Below, piece by piece: positions 7,761-17,381 of a DNA stretch of 55,438 nt. The position numbers and the translations under genes were made by a program. Where the stretch lies: the NCBI RefSeq assembly GCF_000802425.1, contig NZ_JRUD01000006.1:1-55438 (forward strand). The letters are read 5' to 3'. Numbering within the stretch: the first letter of the stretch is position 1; each line of letters begins with the position of its first letter. The notes beneath the pieces are model-generated. The model ran no database searches, was not told the origin of the DNA, and saw only the letters and a program-made list of their open reading frames with translations. Source of the DNA: Pseudomonas flexibilis (lineage in GTDB: Bacteria; Pseudomonadota; Gammaproteobacteria; Pseudomonadales; Pseudomonadaceae).

Positions 7761-7784
7761 GGACGACCCGGACGAAGGTCGTCC
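7761..7784 (-). terminator. Hairpin after the chemoreceptor gene
   Basis: The arms GGACGACC and GGTCGTCC are perfectly paired with an 8-base loop, 6 bases past the chemoreceptor stop. There is no T tract, so intrinsic termination is only a possibility. Confidence 0.35.
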
Positions 7785-7789
7785 GGCGA

Positions 7790-9412
7790 CTACAGGCGGA
7801 AGCGCGTGACCAGTCCGTTGAGCCCCACCGCCAGCCGCGACAGCTCCTGGCTGGCGGCGCTGGTCTGGTTGGCGCCGGCGGCACTCTGCAGCGACAGGTC
7901 GCGGATCGCCACCAGGTTGCGGTCCACCTCGCGCGCCACCTGGGCCTGCTCCTCGGCGGCGCTGGCGATCACCAGGTTGCGTTCGTTGATGCCGGCGATG
8001 GCCTGGGCGATCTGCTCCAGCGCCTCACCGGCCGCCTGCGCCACGTCCTCGCTGCTGCGGGCCCGTTCCAGGCTGTGCTGCATGGCACCGACCGCCTGCT
8101 CGGTGTCCTGCTGCACGCCGCCGATCATCTGCTCGATCTCTCGGGTCGACTGCTGGGTGCGGTGCGCCAGTGCGCGCACTTCATCGGCCACCACCGCGAA
8201 GCCGCGCCCGGCATCACCGGCACGGGCGGCCTCGATGGCGGCGTTGAGCGCCAGCAGGTTGGTCTGATCGGCGATGGCGCGGATCACGTCGAGCACCTGG
8301 CCGATGTCGCGTACCTTGACCGCCAGTTGCCCCACCTGGCCGGCGCTGCTGTTGACCTCGGCGCTCAGCTGGCGGATGGCGCCGACAGTCTGCTTCACGG
8401 CATCGCGGCCCTGCAGGGCGGTGCGGTTGGTTTCGCCGGTGGCCTGGGAGGTATCCACCGCGCTGCGGGCCACCTCCTCTACTGCACTGGTCATCTCGTT
8501 GACGGCGGTGGCGGCCTGCTCGATCTGGTCGTTCTGCTGGTGCAGGCCGCGCGAGGAATTCTCGGTGACCGCGTTCAGCTCCTCGGCGGCCGAGGCCAGC
8601 TGACTGGAGGAGTCGGCGATCTGCTGCACGGCACTGCGCAGGTTGCCCTGCATGGTGCGCAGGGCGTCCAGCAACTGCGCCGGCTCGTCGCGACCGGTGA
8701 CGCGGATCTCGCGGGTCAGGTCGCCGGCCGCCACGGCGAGGGCTTCCTCCAGCGCCTGGCCAAGCGGCACCAGCAGGCTGCGGGTGAACAGCCAGGCCAG
8801 CAGGATGGTCAGCAGCGCCGCCGCCACGATGACCACGATCACGCCGACGATGGCGTTGCCGTAGACGTTTTCCGCAAAGCGTGCCGCCTTGCCGGCCGCG
8901 GCGCGATTGAAGTCGAGCAGCGCACCCAGGCTGCTGGACATGTCATTGGCATGCTGGTTGATGGCGCCGGCCAGCACCTCCATGGCCTGCGCGTCGTTGC
9001 CGGCGCGGATGAAGTCCATCAGGCGCGCATGCTCGCCCAGGTAGTTGCGCTGGTGGCGGGTGAAGCGCTCGTACAGCTGGCGCTCCTCCTCGTCGTTGAG
9101 GTAGCGGCGATACTCCCGCTCCAGGCCATCGAGCGTGCCCAGCAACTCGTTCAGCTGCGCCAGGGTCTGCTGCTGGCTGCGCTCGTCGCGCACCGCCGAC
9201 AGGCGCAGGGTGACCGCGCGGATACGCAGCATGGTGCGATCCAGATCGCTCAGCGCCAGGATGCTCGGCAGCCAGTTCTCGTCGACGTCCCGGGATTGCT
9301 CGCGCATGACCGACATCTGATTGAGCGCGAATAGCCCCAGCAGCAGTACCACCAACGCAATCAGGCCAAATCCCAGCGCGGCGCGCGGCGCCACTTTCAT
9401 ATCTCGGAACAT
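7790..9412 (-). CDS. Methyl-accepting chemotaxis protein
   Basis: A 540-residue transmembrane chemoreceptor of the Tsr/Tar topology. It has TM1 (about 11-31), a periplasmic four-helix-bundle-type sensor (about 32-187), TM2 (about 188-211), HAMP (about 212-265), and a long cytoplasmic signalling domain. The tip holds the conserved [20 protein letters not shown] segment that contacts CheA and CheW. There is no C-terminal NWETF-like pentapeptide. The ligand is unknown. A perfect 7-bp palindrome pair lies at 9449-9464 upstream. Confidence 0.9.
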   Translation of the reverse strand: MFRDMKVAPRAALGFGLIALVVLLLGLFALNQMSVMREQSRDVDENWLPSILALSDLDRTMLRIRAVTLRLSAVRDERSQQQTLAQLNELLGTLDGLEREYRRYLNDEEERQLYERFTRHQRNYLGEHARLMDFIRAGNDAQAMEVLAGAINQHANDMSSSLGALLDFNRAAAGKAARFAENVYGNAIVGVIVVIVAAALLTILLAWLFTRSLLVPLGQALEEALAVAAGDLTREIRVTGRDEPAQLLDALRTMQGNLRSAVQQIADSSSQLASAAEELNAVTENSSRGLHQQNDQIEQAATAVNEMTSAVEEVARSAVDTSQATGETNRTALQGRDAVKQTVGAIRQLSAEVNSSAGQVGQLAVKVRDIGQVLDVIRAIADQTNLLALNAAIEAARAGDAGRGFAVVADEVRALAHRTQQSTREIEQMIGGVQQDTEQAVGAMQHSLERARSSEDVAQAAGEALEQIAQAIAGINERNLVIASAAEEQAQVAREVDRNLVAIRDLSLQSAAGANQTSAASQELSRLAVGLNGLVTRFRL

Positions 9413-9448
9413 CGATGGATCACTCGTACATAGCGGGCAGGATGGATC

Positions 9449-9464
9449 GTGACCGAACGGTCAC
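9449..9464. promoter_or_regulatory. Palindrome GTGACCG-AA-CGGTCAC, candidate operator
   Basis: A perfect inverted repeat with 7-base arms and a 2-base centre, 37 bases upstream of the chemoreceptor start. It lies between that gene and the upstream amidohydrolase. The symmetry suggests a dimeric repressor site; no family can be assigned. Confidence 0.35.
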
Positions 9465-9508
9465 ATTACGGGTATCGACGTCCGCCCCAGTACCTTTAAT
9501 GCATTTTT

Positions 9509-10534
9509 CTACCGCTGGTCGGCCGAGCCGCGCGCCGGCAGGATGGCCAGGAAGTTGTCGCGCGCCACCCGCCGCGCCACCGGGGCCGGTAGTGCGTCGA
9601 GGAACGGGCGGAAGTCGTGGATCAGTTCGCCCAGGCTGCCGAAGCTGCCCACTACGTCGGAGCCGAGCATGAAACGCTCCGGGTAGCGTTCCACCAGTTC
9701 CACCCAGCGCGGATCGGGCCGGCCCTTGGCGTCCAGCAGGTACGGCCGCAGCACCGTCCAGGACAGGTCGATGTACAGGTTGGGATAGTCCTCCAGCAGG
9801 CGCGCCAGGGTCGGACGCAGGAATTCCAGTTTTTCCTGGTGCCGATGGATTTCCATGCTGGTGCCAGCGTGCGCCCAGATGAAGCGCACATGGGGATGGT
9901 TGCGCAGCGCCTCCTCAATTTCCGGCAGGTACAGCGGGTTGCGCTCGCGCTTGGAGGTGATGTTGGCGTGCAGCAGCACCGGCAGGTCGTATTCGGCGGC
10001 CAGATGGTAGACGCGCCGTAGTGCCTCGTTGTTGGCGCGGGGCACATCGCCATAGGTGAGCGCGGTAAGGTCATCGTGCCGGGTGAACACCTCGCCTATG
10101 CCCTGCCAGAGCCCGGGGTCAAGCTCCAGCATGCGACGGATATGAGCGTCGGCGTTCTTGTCGGCGGGGTTGAAACCGGTCAGGAAGGGGTGCACGCGGC
10201 GCCGGCGATCCGCCGGCAGGGCCTTCACCGCGGCGGCGACGAACACATCGGTGGCGCTGTACCAGTAGGCCCCGGCATCGTCGCCCGCGTAGTAGCGCGG
10301 ACGCTTGGGCTCATCCTCGTGCCATTTCTTGGCCACCGGGATGCCGGAGAGCATCACATGCTCCACCCCGGCGGCGTCCATTGCGGCGAAGAGCGCGTCC
10401 ATGCCTTCGCTTTCCTGGAAGAAATCCAGGTAGTGGACATGGGCGTCGGCGAAGCGGTAATCGCGAGCCGGCGCCTCGAAGGCGGCCAGAGCCAGGCAGC
10501 AGGTCAACAGGCAGAGCATCCGTGTCACGGTCAT
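9509..10534 (-). CDS. Exported amidohydrolase (amidohydrolase_2 type)
   Basis: A 341-residue protein with a clear signal peptide (TRMLCLLTCCLALAAFEAPA, cleavage near residue 22), so it is probably periplasmic. The mature part is a TIM-barrel metal hydrolase: DAHVHY near the start gives the first metal site, LLHANI and IWAHAG follow, and MLGSDVVG gives the catalytic Asp near the end. The substrate is unknown. The start at 10534 has a GGAGGA site just upstream and places the signal peptide correctly. It is divergent from the AEC transporter at 10644. Confidence 0.75.
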   Translation of the reverse strand: MTVTRMLCLLTCCLALAAFEAPARDYRFADAHVHYLDFFQESEGMDALFAAMDAAGVEHVMLSGIPVAKKWHEDEPKRPRYYAGDDAGAYWYSATDVFVAAAVKALPADRRRRVHPFLTGFNPADKNADAHIRRMLELDPGLWQGIGEVFTRHDDLTALTYGDVPRANNEALRRVYHLAAEYDLPVLLHANITSKRERNPLYLPEIEEALRNHPHVRFIWAHAGTSMEIHRHQEKLEFLRPTLARLLEDYPNLYIDLSWTVLRPYLLDAKGRPDPRWVELVERYPERFMLGSDVVGSFGSLGELIHDFRPFLDALPAPVARRVARDNFLAILPARGSADQR

Positions 10535-10643
10535 TCCTCCCCGGGCAATGGCCGATAGACCCGGCGCCAGAGCCGGTGGTTCGCCTTGGCGAGCGATGCC
10601 TGGCTCAAGTAGGCTGCTCGGCTCCTGTCCGGTGAAGAAGTCC

Positions 10644-11570
10644 ATGCTCTCCGTCGTCACCATCGTCCTGCCCGTGTTCGCCCTGATCCTGATCGGCTAT
10701 GTGTGCCGCAGGACCAACCGCCTCGGCCCGCACGCCGCCTCGGAGCTCAACCGCTTCGTGGTCTGGCTGGCGCTGCCGGCGCTGCTGTTCAGCGTGACCG
10801 CCAACTCCAGCTGGGAACGGCTCTGGCAGCCGGGCTTCCTGCTGGCCTTCGGCGGCAGTGCGCTGGTGGTTTTCCTGCTCGCCCTGGTGTGGCGCATCCG
10901 CAAGGGGGCGGCCGCCGATGCCCAGCTGGACGCCCTCGGTGCCGCCTATGCCAACACCGGTTACGTGGGCATTCCGCTGTGCATCATCGTCTTCGGCGAG
11001 AACGGCCTGGAGCCGGCGCTGATCGCCTCGCTGGTGGTGGTGTGCGGCATCTTCGCCCTGGCGCTGGTCGGCGTCGAAGTGGCCCTGCAGGGCGAAAAGG
11101 CCCTGGGACCTGCGCTGCGCAAGGTCAGCCGGGCGCTGGCCGGTAACCCGCTGGTGGTTGCGCCGGTGCTGGGTGCACTGTGGGCCTGGGGCGGCGTACC
11201 ACTGCCCAAACCCGCAAGCGATCTGCTGAGCATCCTCGGCGCCGCCACCACACCCTGCGCGCTGGTGTCGCTGGGCCTGTTCCTCGCCCACAAGCAGCAG
11301 GAAAGCACCCCCGGCGTGCTTCCGCTGGTGGCGATGAAGCTGATCCTGCAACCGCTGCTGGCCTGGTATGTGGCCTTCGAGTGGCTCGAACTGCCGACGC
11401 TGTGGGCGCACAGCGCCGTGCTGCTGGCCGCGCTGCCCACCGGCACCGGCCCCTACATGCTGGCCGAGTACTACCAGCGCAGCGGCGCGCGCGTGTCGCG
11501 GGTGGTGCTCTATTCGACCCTGGGCTCGCTGCTCACCCTGTCGCTGTGCCTGATCTGGCTGGGCTATTGA
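10644..11570 (+). CDS. AEC-family (auxin-efflux-carrier-like) transporter
   Basis: A 308-residue inner-membrane protein with about ten hydrophobic segments arranged as two repeats. It contains the AEC signatures GYVCRRTNRLG near the N-terminus, YANTGYVGIPLC at about 105-116, and LPTGTGPYMLAEYY near the C-terminus. Bacterial AEC proteins export or exchange organic acids such as malate; the substrate is not deducible. The ATG at 10644 follows a GGTGAAG site. It is divergent from the amidohydrolase. A second AEC gene lies at 27929-28819. Confidence 0.85.
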   Translation: MLSVVTIVLPVFALILIGYVCRRTNRLGPHAASELNRFVVWLALPALLFSVTANSSWERLWQPGFLLAFGGSALVVFLLALVWRIRKGAAADAQLDALGAAYANTGYVGIPLCIIVFGENGLEPALIASLVVVCGIFALALVGVEVALQGEKALGPALRKVSRALAGNPLVVAPVLGALWAWGGVPLPKPASDLLSILGAATTPCALVSLGLFLAHKQQESTPGVLPLVAMKLILQPLLAWYVAFEWLELPTLWAHSAVLLAALPTGTGPYMLAEYYQRSGARVSRVVLYSTLGSLLTLSLCLIWLGY

Positions 11571-11640
11571 ACGCGGGGGCAATTGCAGGCCATGCGCCCG
11601 GCGAGGATCATGTGGCGCACCGCTGGACCAGGAACACACC

Positions 11641-12093
11641 ATGACCACCGATTGCCGCTTCCTCGAAGACCTCATCCACCACGACATCCCGCTGACCCGC
11701 GCCATGCAGCTCAGCGTGCGCGCCTGGGATGGCGACAGCCTGCAGCTGGCCATGCCGCTGGCCGCCAACAGCAACCACAAGGGCACCATGTTCGGCGGCA
11801 GCCTCTACAGCCTGTGCGTGCTGGCCGGCTGGGGCTGGCTGACGCTGCGCCTGCGCGACAGCGAGCTGGGCGAAGGCCACATCGTCATCAAGGGCGGACA
11901 GATCGACTACCCGCTGCCGGTGGCCGACGACGCCGTGGCCATCTGCGCGGCACCGTCCGCGGCGGACTGGGAGAAGTTCACCAGCCAGTTCCGCCGCCGC
12001 GGCCTGGCCCGCCTGTACCTGGACATCCGCATTCCCGCCGCGGACGGCGCCGACGCCGTGCGCCTGCGCGGCGAGTACGTGCTGCACCGCTAA
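11641..12093 (+). CDS. YiiD_C-type hotdog thioesterase
   Basis: A 150-residue single-domain protein with the hotdog fold. The central helix motif is NSNHKGTMFGGSLYSLC (about 40-56). It resembles the C-terminal half of E. coli YiiD/FabY without the acetyltransferase domain. An acyl-CoA or acyl-ACP thioesterase function is inferred from the family. The ATG follows AGGAACACACC. It lies 70 bases after the AEC transporter and converges with the lipoprotein gene after a gap of 3 bases. Confidence 0.7.
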   Translation: MTTDCRFLEDLIHHDIPLTRAMQLSVRAWDGDSLQLAMPLAANSNHKGTMFGGSLYSLCVLAGWGWLTLRLRDSELGEGHIVIKGGQIDYPLPVADDAVAICAAPSAADWEKFTSQFRRRGLARLYLDIRIPAADGADAVRLRGEYVLHR

Positions 12094-12096
12094 CGC

Positions 12097-13992
12097 CTAC
12101 TCCGCCGGAAGCTGACGCAGCGCCGCCAGGTGCACGCGCAGGATTCGCCGCAGCTCGACAATCGCCTGGGGCGTTTCCTGCACGCTGTGCCCGCCGGGGA
12201 TGACCCGCTCGGACTCCGCCCCGGGCAGATGGGCGCTGGCATAGGGCACGATGCCGTCGCTGGACTCGGCCAGCGGCTGATCCGGCGTGTTCCGCCCGAT
12301 GATCGAGTGGTAACGCACCGACGGCGCAATCGGCAGCCGCCCGCCCAGCTGGATCAGCGGATTGTGGCTGGCCAGGTTGTGAATGCTGGTCACGCCTTGC
12401 GTCAGCACCACCGGCTTTGCCGATGTCGGATCGACCAGCAACTGGGCCATCTCGTTGAGGCGCACCACCACCGACACCGGCAGCCGGATCAGTTGCGACG
12501 CCCAGCGCGCCAGGAAATTCTCCGCCAGTGGCGTGCCCTGGTGCGGCGCGGCGATGAACACCGCACGGCTGACCTGCGGCAGCGGCTGCAGGCGCTCGCG
12601 GGCCAGGTGCTCCAGCCGTACGCCAGCCAGGCCGTCGAGTTTCTGCCGAACGAGATACTCGCGCCACGGGCCTTCGTCGAACCGCGACACCATCAGCTTG
12701 GCCAGCACGCCGCCCATGCTGTGCCCCACCAGCACCATGTCCCGCGACGCGGGGGCAGTCCCTTCTGGATCGAAGTGGCGCAGGGCGCCCTGCAGGGCGT
12801 CGTGGATTTCCTGATGGTTGAGCGCCAGCGGCACCTGGGTGGGGTAGTAGACCTGCCAGATCTGGTAGTTCTGCCGCAGCGCCTCGTCACCCATCACCTC
12901 GTTGGCCACGTTGATCCAGGCTTCCGGACTGCTCGCCAGGCCGTGCAGCATGACGATGGTGCGGCGGCCGGGATCATAGGGCTGCAGCAGGTACACATGC
13001 GGGCGCTCGAGCACCTCGCCCTTGCCGATCAGCGTGAGCAGCGATTGGGCGGCAAAGCCTGAGCGCGCCAGCCACACGCCGTAGGCGGAGGTGAAGTTGG
13101 CGGCCAGGGGAATGACCCGCCCGGCCAGCGGCAGACTGGCGTGCCGGTAGGGATCGTAGGCGCTGATCACCGCCTCGCGGGTGCCGAGCACCGCCTCCAG
13201 GCTGTCGCCGGGAAAGGTCACCACGGCGGTCAGCGCGATGAAGGGCGTCTCGCTCCAGCTGCGGGTGGCGCTGTGCCGATCGACCACCCGCCGCGCCGTG
13301 CCCAGCACCAGCTCGGCGCCCAGCCCGTCCCGGCGGTACTGGTTGCGCACGCCGGCGAAGCTCAGTTCCGAGGCCGGCATCAGCTCCAGGGGCTGCGACT
13401 GGCGCGGATCGAAGGGCAGATTGCCGAACGCCTCGACCACCGTCCAGTCACCGACCCGCCGCGCGCGGTCCGGCTGCGCAATGCTTCCGGTGCGCTGGTA
13501 ATGGCGGAACATCAGTAGCGCGGCCTGCTGCACCGCGAAGTTGTAGTAGTCGCGCACCTGGGTCTGCCGGTCATCCAGGGCGCGCTCTTCCAGCGTGCGT
13601 CCGGTCAGGAACAGGTAGGCGTAGGCGTAACGCGCCGTTTCCAGGTAGGCCGCCACCCGCTCCTCGTAACGCGCATCGTCCAGCCGCAGCGCCTCCTGCA
13701 GCCAGAGCTCGGCGAGCACCGACAGGCGCAGCTCGTCCGACAACCCCTCGGCAACCTTCAGCGCCTCCCGGCAACGCGGCGGCTGATCCTCACAGGCGTC
13801 CGCCTCGATGCCGGTGACCTGCAGGGCGACACCCACCGAGGCGCTCAGCCGGCCGGTGGTCAGCACATCGCCACGGCGCTGCGCCATGTAGTCCTGGGTG
13901 TCCAGGGCAGACACGCGAACCCCGGCGCAGGCGGCGAGCAGCAACAGGGTGGGCAGCAGCAGGAGACGACAGGCAAACAACGGCGTGGGCAT
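12097..13992 (-). CDS. Alpha/beta-hydrolase lipoprotein
   Basis: A 631-residue envelope lipoprotein. The signal peptide ends in lipobox LLAAC, with the lipidated Cys at 22. Residues 25-330 form an unassigned, helical then beta-rich domain. Residues 340-631 are an alpha/beta hydrolase with oxyanion motif MLHGLAS (348-354) and nucleophile elbow GHSMGG (Ser425). Acid and His residues are probably SSDGIVPYASA and GGHSVQET near the end. A lipase or esterase activity is inferred. It is convergent with the thioesterase and followed upstream by the MscS gene on the same strand. Confidence 0.8.
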   Translation of the reverse strand: MPTPLFACRLLLLPTLLLLAACAGVRVSALDTQDYMAQRRGDVLTTGRLSASVGVALQVTGIEADACEDQPPRCREALKVAEGLSDELRLSVLAELWLQEALRLDDARYEERVAAYLETARYAYAYLFLTGRTLEERALDDRQTQVRDYYNFAVQQAALLMFRHYQRTGSIAQPDRARRVGDWTVVEAFGNLPFDPRQSQPLELMPASELSFAGVRNQYRRDGLGAELVLGTARRVVDRHSATRSWSETPFIALTAVVTFPGDSLEAVLGTREAVISAYDPYRHASLPLAGRVIPLAANFTSAYGVWLARSGFAAQSLLTLIGKGEVLERPHVYLLQPYDPGRRTIVMLHGLASSPEAWINVANEVMGDEALRQNYQIWQVYYPTQVPLALNHQEIHDALQGALRHFDPEGTAPASRDMVLVGHSMGGVLAKLMVSRFDEGPWREYLVRQKLDGLAGVRLEHLARERLQPLPQVSRAVFIAAPHQGTPLAENFLARWASQLIRLPVSVVVRLNEMAQLLVDPTSAKPVVLTQGVTSIHNLASHNPLIQLGGRLPIAPSVRYHSIIGRNTPDQPLAESSDGIVPYASAHLPGAESERVIPGGHSVQETPQAIVELRRILRVHLAALRQLPAE

Positions 13993-14072
13993 CGGCGACA
14001 GCGCGGGCGTTCCGAGAGGGCATGGCAGTTTGCCAGATCATCCGTCCGTCGGCACAACCGCAGCCGTCACCG

Positions 14073-15179
14073 CTAACCCATCCGTGCAGCATCCTGCCGA
14101 GTCGCCTCCTTCGCCACGCCGGCCACCTTGACCTCCGGGAGGCGCCCGCCCATGAACTCCACCCGCCGCACCGGATAGGCAAAACTCACGCCCAGCTCGT
14201 CGAGCCCGTCGATCAGCGCCAGGTTGATCTCCTGCTGGATGTCCATGTACCGGTTGTAGTCGGCGCTCTGCATGATGTAGACGACCTCGTAGGTCATCTG
14301 GCTGTCGTCGAAGGCCAGCAGGTGGGCTCGATCGAACGTCACCTCGTCCAGCCCATCGATGATGCGCTTGACCAGTTGCCCCACCTGGCGGGCCTGGGCG
14401 CTCGATGTCTCGTAGGCGATGCCGAACTTGAAGACGATGCGTCGGGTATTCATGCGCTTGTAGTTGTGCACGATCTGCCCGAGCAGGTCGGCGTTGGAAC
14501 ACACCACCTGTTCGCCACTCAACGCCCGAATGCGGGTGCTCTTCAGGCCAATGTGCTCGATGGTGCCGGCCACCTCGCCGAACACCACGAAGTCGCCGAT
14601 CTCGAAGGGCTTGTCGATGCCGATGGACAGCGAGGCGAACACGTCGCTGAGCAGCGTCTGCACGGCCAGGGCAATGGCGATGCCGCCCACCCCCAGGCTG
14701 GCCACCAGCGCGGTGATGTTGACGCCCAGGTTGGCCAGGATCGACAGCAGCATGATGGTCCACACCACCAGGCGCACCATGATGCCGATCAGCGTGGTGG
14801 TGACCGGATTGCGTGCCTTGCCGTTGCGGGTCAGACCCTCCACCCACAGGCGCACCGCCATGTCCGCCCACAGGGCCACCTGGAAGGCGAGGGCAATGAA
14901 CCAGCCGTGCGACAGGGCGACTTCCCAGCGCGCCGGCAGCTCGACCACCTTCAAGCCGATCAGCAGCGAGAAGGCGAACAGCAGCAGGTGGCTGGTGTGG
15001 GCGAGCATCTGCGCCACGATACTGAGCGGCCGGCTGGCGGTTGCCTCGGCACGCTTGTGCAGCCGTTTGGTCACGAAGGACAGCGCCACGCGCAGTACCC
15101 AGTAACTGAGCAGCGTCACGGCCACGATCAGGGCGACCCGGATCCACAGCGCCTCTTCCAATAACAGCTCCCAATTCAT
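14073..15179 (-). CDS. MscS-family mechanosensitive ion channel
   Basis: A 368-residue inner-membrane protein with four to five N-terminal transmembrane segments. The pore-lining helix region is NITALVASLGVGGIAIALAV, followed by QTLLSDVFASLSIGIDKPFEIGD, which is the MscS signature leading into the beta domain. It is longer than E. coli MscS (286 residues) because of extra N-terminal helices, like YbdG/YbiO-type channels. It would release solutes on hypo-osmotic shock. Confidence 0.85.
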   Translation of the reverse strand: MNWELLLEEALWIRVALIVAVTLLSYWVLRVALSFVTKRLHKRAEATASRPLSIVAQMLAHTSHLLLFAFSLLIGLKVVELPARWEVALSHGWFIALAFQVALWADMAVRLWVEGLTRNGKARNPVTTTLIGIMVRLVVWTIMLLSILANLGVNITALVASLGVGGIAIALAVQTLLSDVFASLSIGIDKPFEIGDFVVFGEVAGTIEHIGLKSTRIRALSGEQVVCSNADLLGQIVHNYKRMNTRRIVFKFGIAYETSSAQARQVGQLVKRIIDGLDEVTFDRAHLLAFDDSQMTYEVVYIMQSADYNRYMDIQQEINLALIDGLDELGVSFAYPVRRVEFMGGRLPEVKVAGVAKEATRQDAARMG

Positions 15180-15203
15180 CGCCTGAACCTCCTATCAACA
15201 CGC

Positions 15204-15232
15204 AAAAAACGGCCTGCCCGAACGGACAGGCC
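15204..15232 (-). terminator. Intrinsic terminator after the TPP-enzyme gene
   Basis: The inverted repeat GGCCTG-C-CCG and CGG-A-CAGGCC at 15211-15232 is followed on the minus strand by a GTTTTTTG tract (15204-15210). It lies between the TPP enzyme and the MscS gene, both on the minus strand, so they are probably separate transcripts. Confidence 0.75.
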
Positions 15233-15300
15233 CAGGTTTTTCGGGTTCGTCGGCTGGAATTAGTTCCATCGGCGGACGCGGCTGCCGGCCCGCCTTTGTG

Positions 15301-15359
15301 ACGCGGCTTCAGCCGCAATGTCCTGGCGCAGCCCCATCGCGGCAGAAGCCGCGGGAGCG
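15301..15359. repeat. REP-type palindromes
   Basis: Two short palindromic units lie here: ACGCGGCTTCAGCCGC at 15301-15316, and the related TCGCGGCAGAAGCCGCGGGA at 15338-15357. They resemble the GCGGCTGAAGCCGC units at 40250-40271 and fit Pseudomonas intergenic REP sequences. Confidence 0.5.
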
Positions 15360-15360
15360 T

Positions 15361-17160
15361 TCACTGCCTGTCGCGATGCCCCGGCATCAGCGATCCCAGT
15401 ACCTGTTTGGCGGTCTGCCGGATGATTCCGGAGCGGTCGGGATCGCCCTGCCAGAGCGCCGATAGATAAGCCTTGGCCTGTTCCAGTTTGATGTGTGGCG
15501 GCAGCGGCGGGACATCCGGGTCGGTCTTGAATTCGATCACCACCGGCCGGTCGGCCGCCAGCGCCTCGTCCCAGGCAGCCGCCACGGCGTCTTCCCGATC
15601 GACATGGATGCCCTTCAGCCCAATGGATTCGGCGAAGCGGTGGTAGGGCACGTCGGGAATGTCCTGGGAGGCCGCGAACTTCGGATCACCCTGCATGACG
15701 CGCTGCTCCCAGGTCACCTGGTTGAGGTCCTGGTTGTTGAACACGCAGCAGACCCAGTGCGGGTTCTGCCACTCCCGCCAGTACTTGGCCACGGTGATCA
15801 GCTCGGCCAGGTTACTCATTTGCATGGCGCCGTCGCCCACCAGCGCCACCACTGGGCGATCCGGGTGCACGAACTTGGCGGCGATGGCATAGGGCACTGC
15901 GGCGCCCATGGAGGCCAGGCCTCCGGACAACGAACAGCGCATGCCCCGGCGGATCTTGATGTCCCGGGCGAACCAGTTGGCGCAGGAGCCGGAATCACAG
16001 GTGATGATGGCGTTGTCCGGCAGGCGCGGCGACAGTTCCCAGGCGACCCGCTGCGGGTTGATCGGGTTGGCGCTGGCCAGCGCCCGTGCTTCCAGGGTCC
16101 TCTCCCACTCGCCACGCCAGTGCTCCACCTGTTGGCGCCAGCCGCGGTCGGTCTTTTCTTCCAGCAGTGGCAGTAGGGCGCGCAGGGTCTCGGCGGCATC
16201 CCCATGCAGGTTCACTTCCATGGGGTAGCGAATGCTCAGCATGTCGGCGTTGATATCGATCTGCACGCCGCGCGCCTGGCCTTCCTCCGGCAGGAACTCG
16301 GCGTAGGGAAAGCCGGAGCCGATCATCAGCAGGGTGTCGCATTCAGTCATCAGCTTATAGCTCGGCTCGGTACCCAGCAGGCCGATCGAGCCGGTGACCC
16401 ACGGCAGGTCGTCCGGCAGGGCCGCCTTGCCGAGCAGCGCCTTGGCAGCGCCGGCGCCCAGCCGCTCGGCCACCGCGATGACCTCGTCGGTGGCATCCAG
16501 CGCGCCGGCGCCCACCAGGATCGCCACGCGGTTGCCCGCATTCAGCACCTCGGCAGCCTGCTGCAGTTCGCGCTCGTAGGGCACCACCTTCGGGCGGCTG
16601 TAGCCGATGCCGGAACGCACCGCGCCGTGGGCACGCGGCGGCTCGTTGTAGGGCTCGTCCTGCAGGTCGTTGGGCAGGATGATCACCGCCACCTTGCGTT
16701 CGGCAAACGCGCTGCGAATGGCGCGGTCCACCAGATGACGCACCTGGGCCGGCGCGGCGGCCTGCTGCACGAAGGCGCCGGCGACGTCCTTGAACAGGGA
16801 CGCCAGGTCGACCTCCTGCTGGTAATGGGCGCCCATGGCGGTACGCGCCTGCTGGCCGCAGATGGCCAACACCGGCATGTGGTCGAGGCGCGCATCGTAA
16901 AGGCCGGTGACCAGGTGGGAAGCTCCGGGGCCTGAGGTGGCGATGCACACCCCCGGTCCGCCACCGAACTTGGCATCAGCCGAGGCCATGAACGCCGCCA
17001 TTTCCTCATGGCGCGCCTGGATGAACCGAATCTTGCCATCGGCCTGGTTCAGCGCGCCGAACACGCCATTGATGCCATCCCCGGGATAGCCATAGATGCG
17101 CCGCACGCCCCACTGATAGAGCCGTTCGACGAAGTAGTCGCTGACCGTCATGTTGTTCAT
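15361..17160 (-). CDS. Pyruvate-oxidase-like thiamine-pyrophosphate enzyme
   Basis: A 599-residue cytoplasmic enzyme of the POX/AHAS family (YdaP-like). The N-terminal pyrimidine-binding domain has YGYPGDGINGVF and the catalytic Glu in ARHEEMAAF. A central Rossmann-type domain spans about 190-330. The C-terminal TPP domain carries GDGAMQM, ending in NNQDLN, the metal-binding motif. Decarboxylation of a 2-oxo acid such as pyruvate is inferred. The start at 17160 follows a strong GAGGAG site; the in-frame ATG at 17229 would add a basic, atypical stretch. A terminator follows at 15204-15232. Confidence 0.82.
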   Translation of the reverse strand: MNNMTVSDYFVERLYQWGVRRIYGYPGDGINGVFGALNQADGKIRFIQARHEEMAAFMASADAKFGGGPGVCIATSGPGASHLVTGLYDARLDHMPVLAICGQQARTAMGAHYQQEVDLASLFKDVAGAFVQQAAAPAQVRHLVDRAIRSAFAERKVAVIILPNDLQDEPYNEPPRAHGAVRSGIGYSRPKVVPYERELQQAAEVLNAGNRVAILVGAGALDATDEVIAVAERLGAGAAKALLGKAALPDDLPWVTGSIGLLGTEPSYKLMTECDTLLMIGSGFPYAEFLPEEGQARGVQIDINADMLSIRYPMEVNLHGDAAETLRALLPLLEEKTDRGWRQQVEHWRGEWERTLEARALASANPINPQRVAWELSPRLPDNAIITCDSGSCANWFARDIKIRRGMRCSLSGGLASMGAAVPYAIAAKFVHPDRPVVALVGDGAMQMSNLAELITVAKYWREWQNPHWVCCVFNNQDLNQVTWEQRVMQGDPKFAASQDIPDVPYHRFAESIGLKGIHVDREDAVAAAWDEALAADRPVVIEFKTDPDVPPLPPHIKLEQAKAYLSALWQGDPDRSGIIRQTAKQVLGSLMPGHRDRQ

Positions 17161-17381
17161 GGCGTGCTCCTCATGCCGGCTGACGAGGCAGTTCCGGCTT
17201 TTTCGCCGCAGACGTGCACGTGACTCCATGGCCAGGGGTTAGTTCGTGACTGGGCACAGGGGCCCGATCAGTTGCGAATCCGAGGCGGCGCCACCAGACG
17301 ACTGAACTCTGGGCCAAGCGCACGATCCCCTTCTAGGCACAGTCAGAGCGAGCCGGCTCACCCAGCGATGAGGGGAACACC

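Noticed and set aside
15361-17160. Acetolactate synthase large subunit (ilvB/ilvI)
   Set aside because: No small subunit gene follows, and the sequence is closer to YdaP/pyruvate-oxidase-like proteins.
17306-17340. AlgU/RpoE-type promoter (GAACTC ... TCT) before the DUF2231 gene
   Set aside because: Spacing between the two elements is about 22 bases, too long for the 16-17 base requirement.
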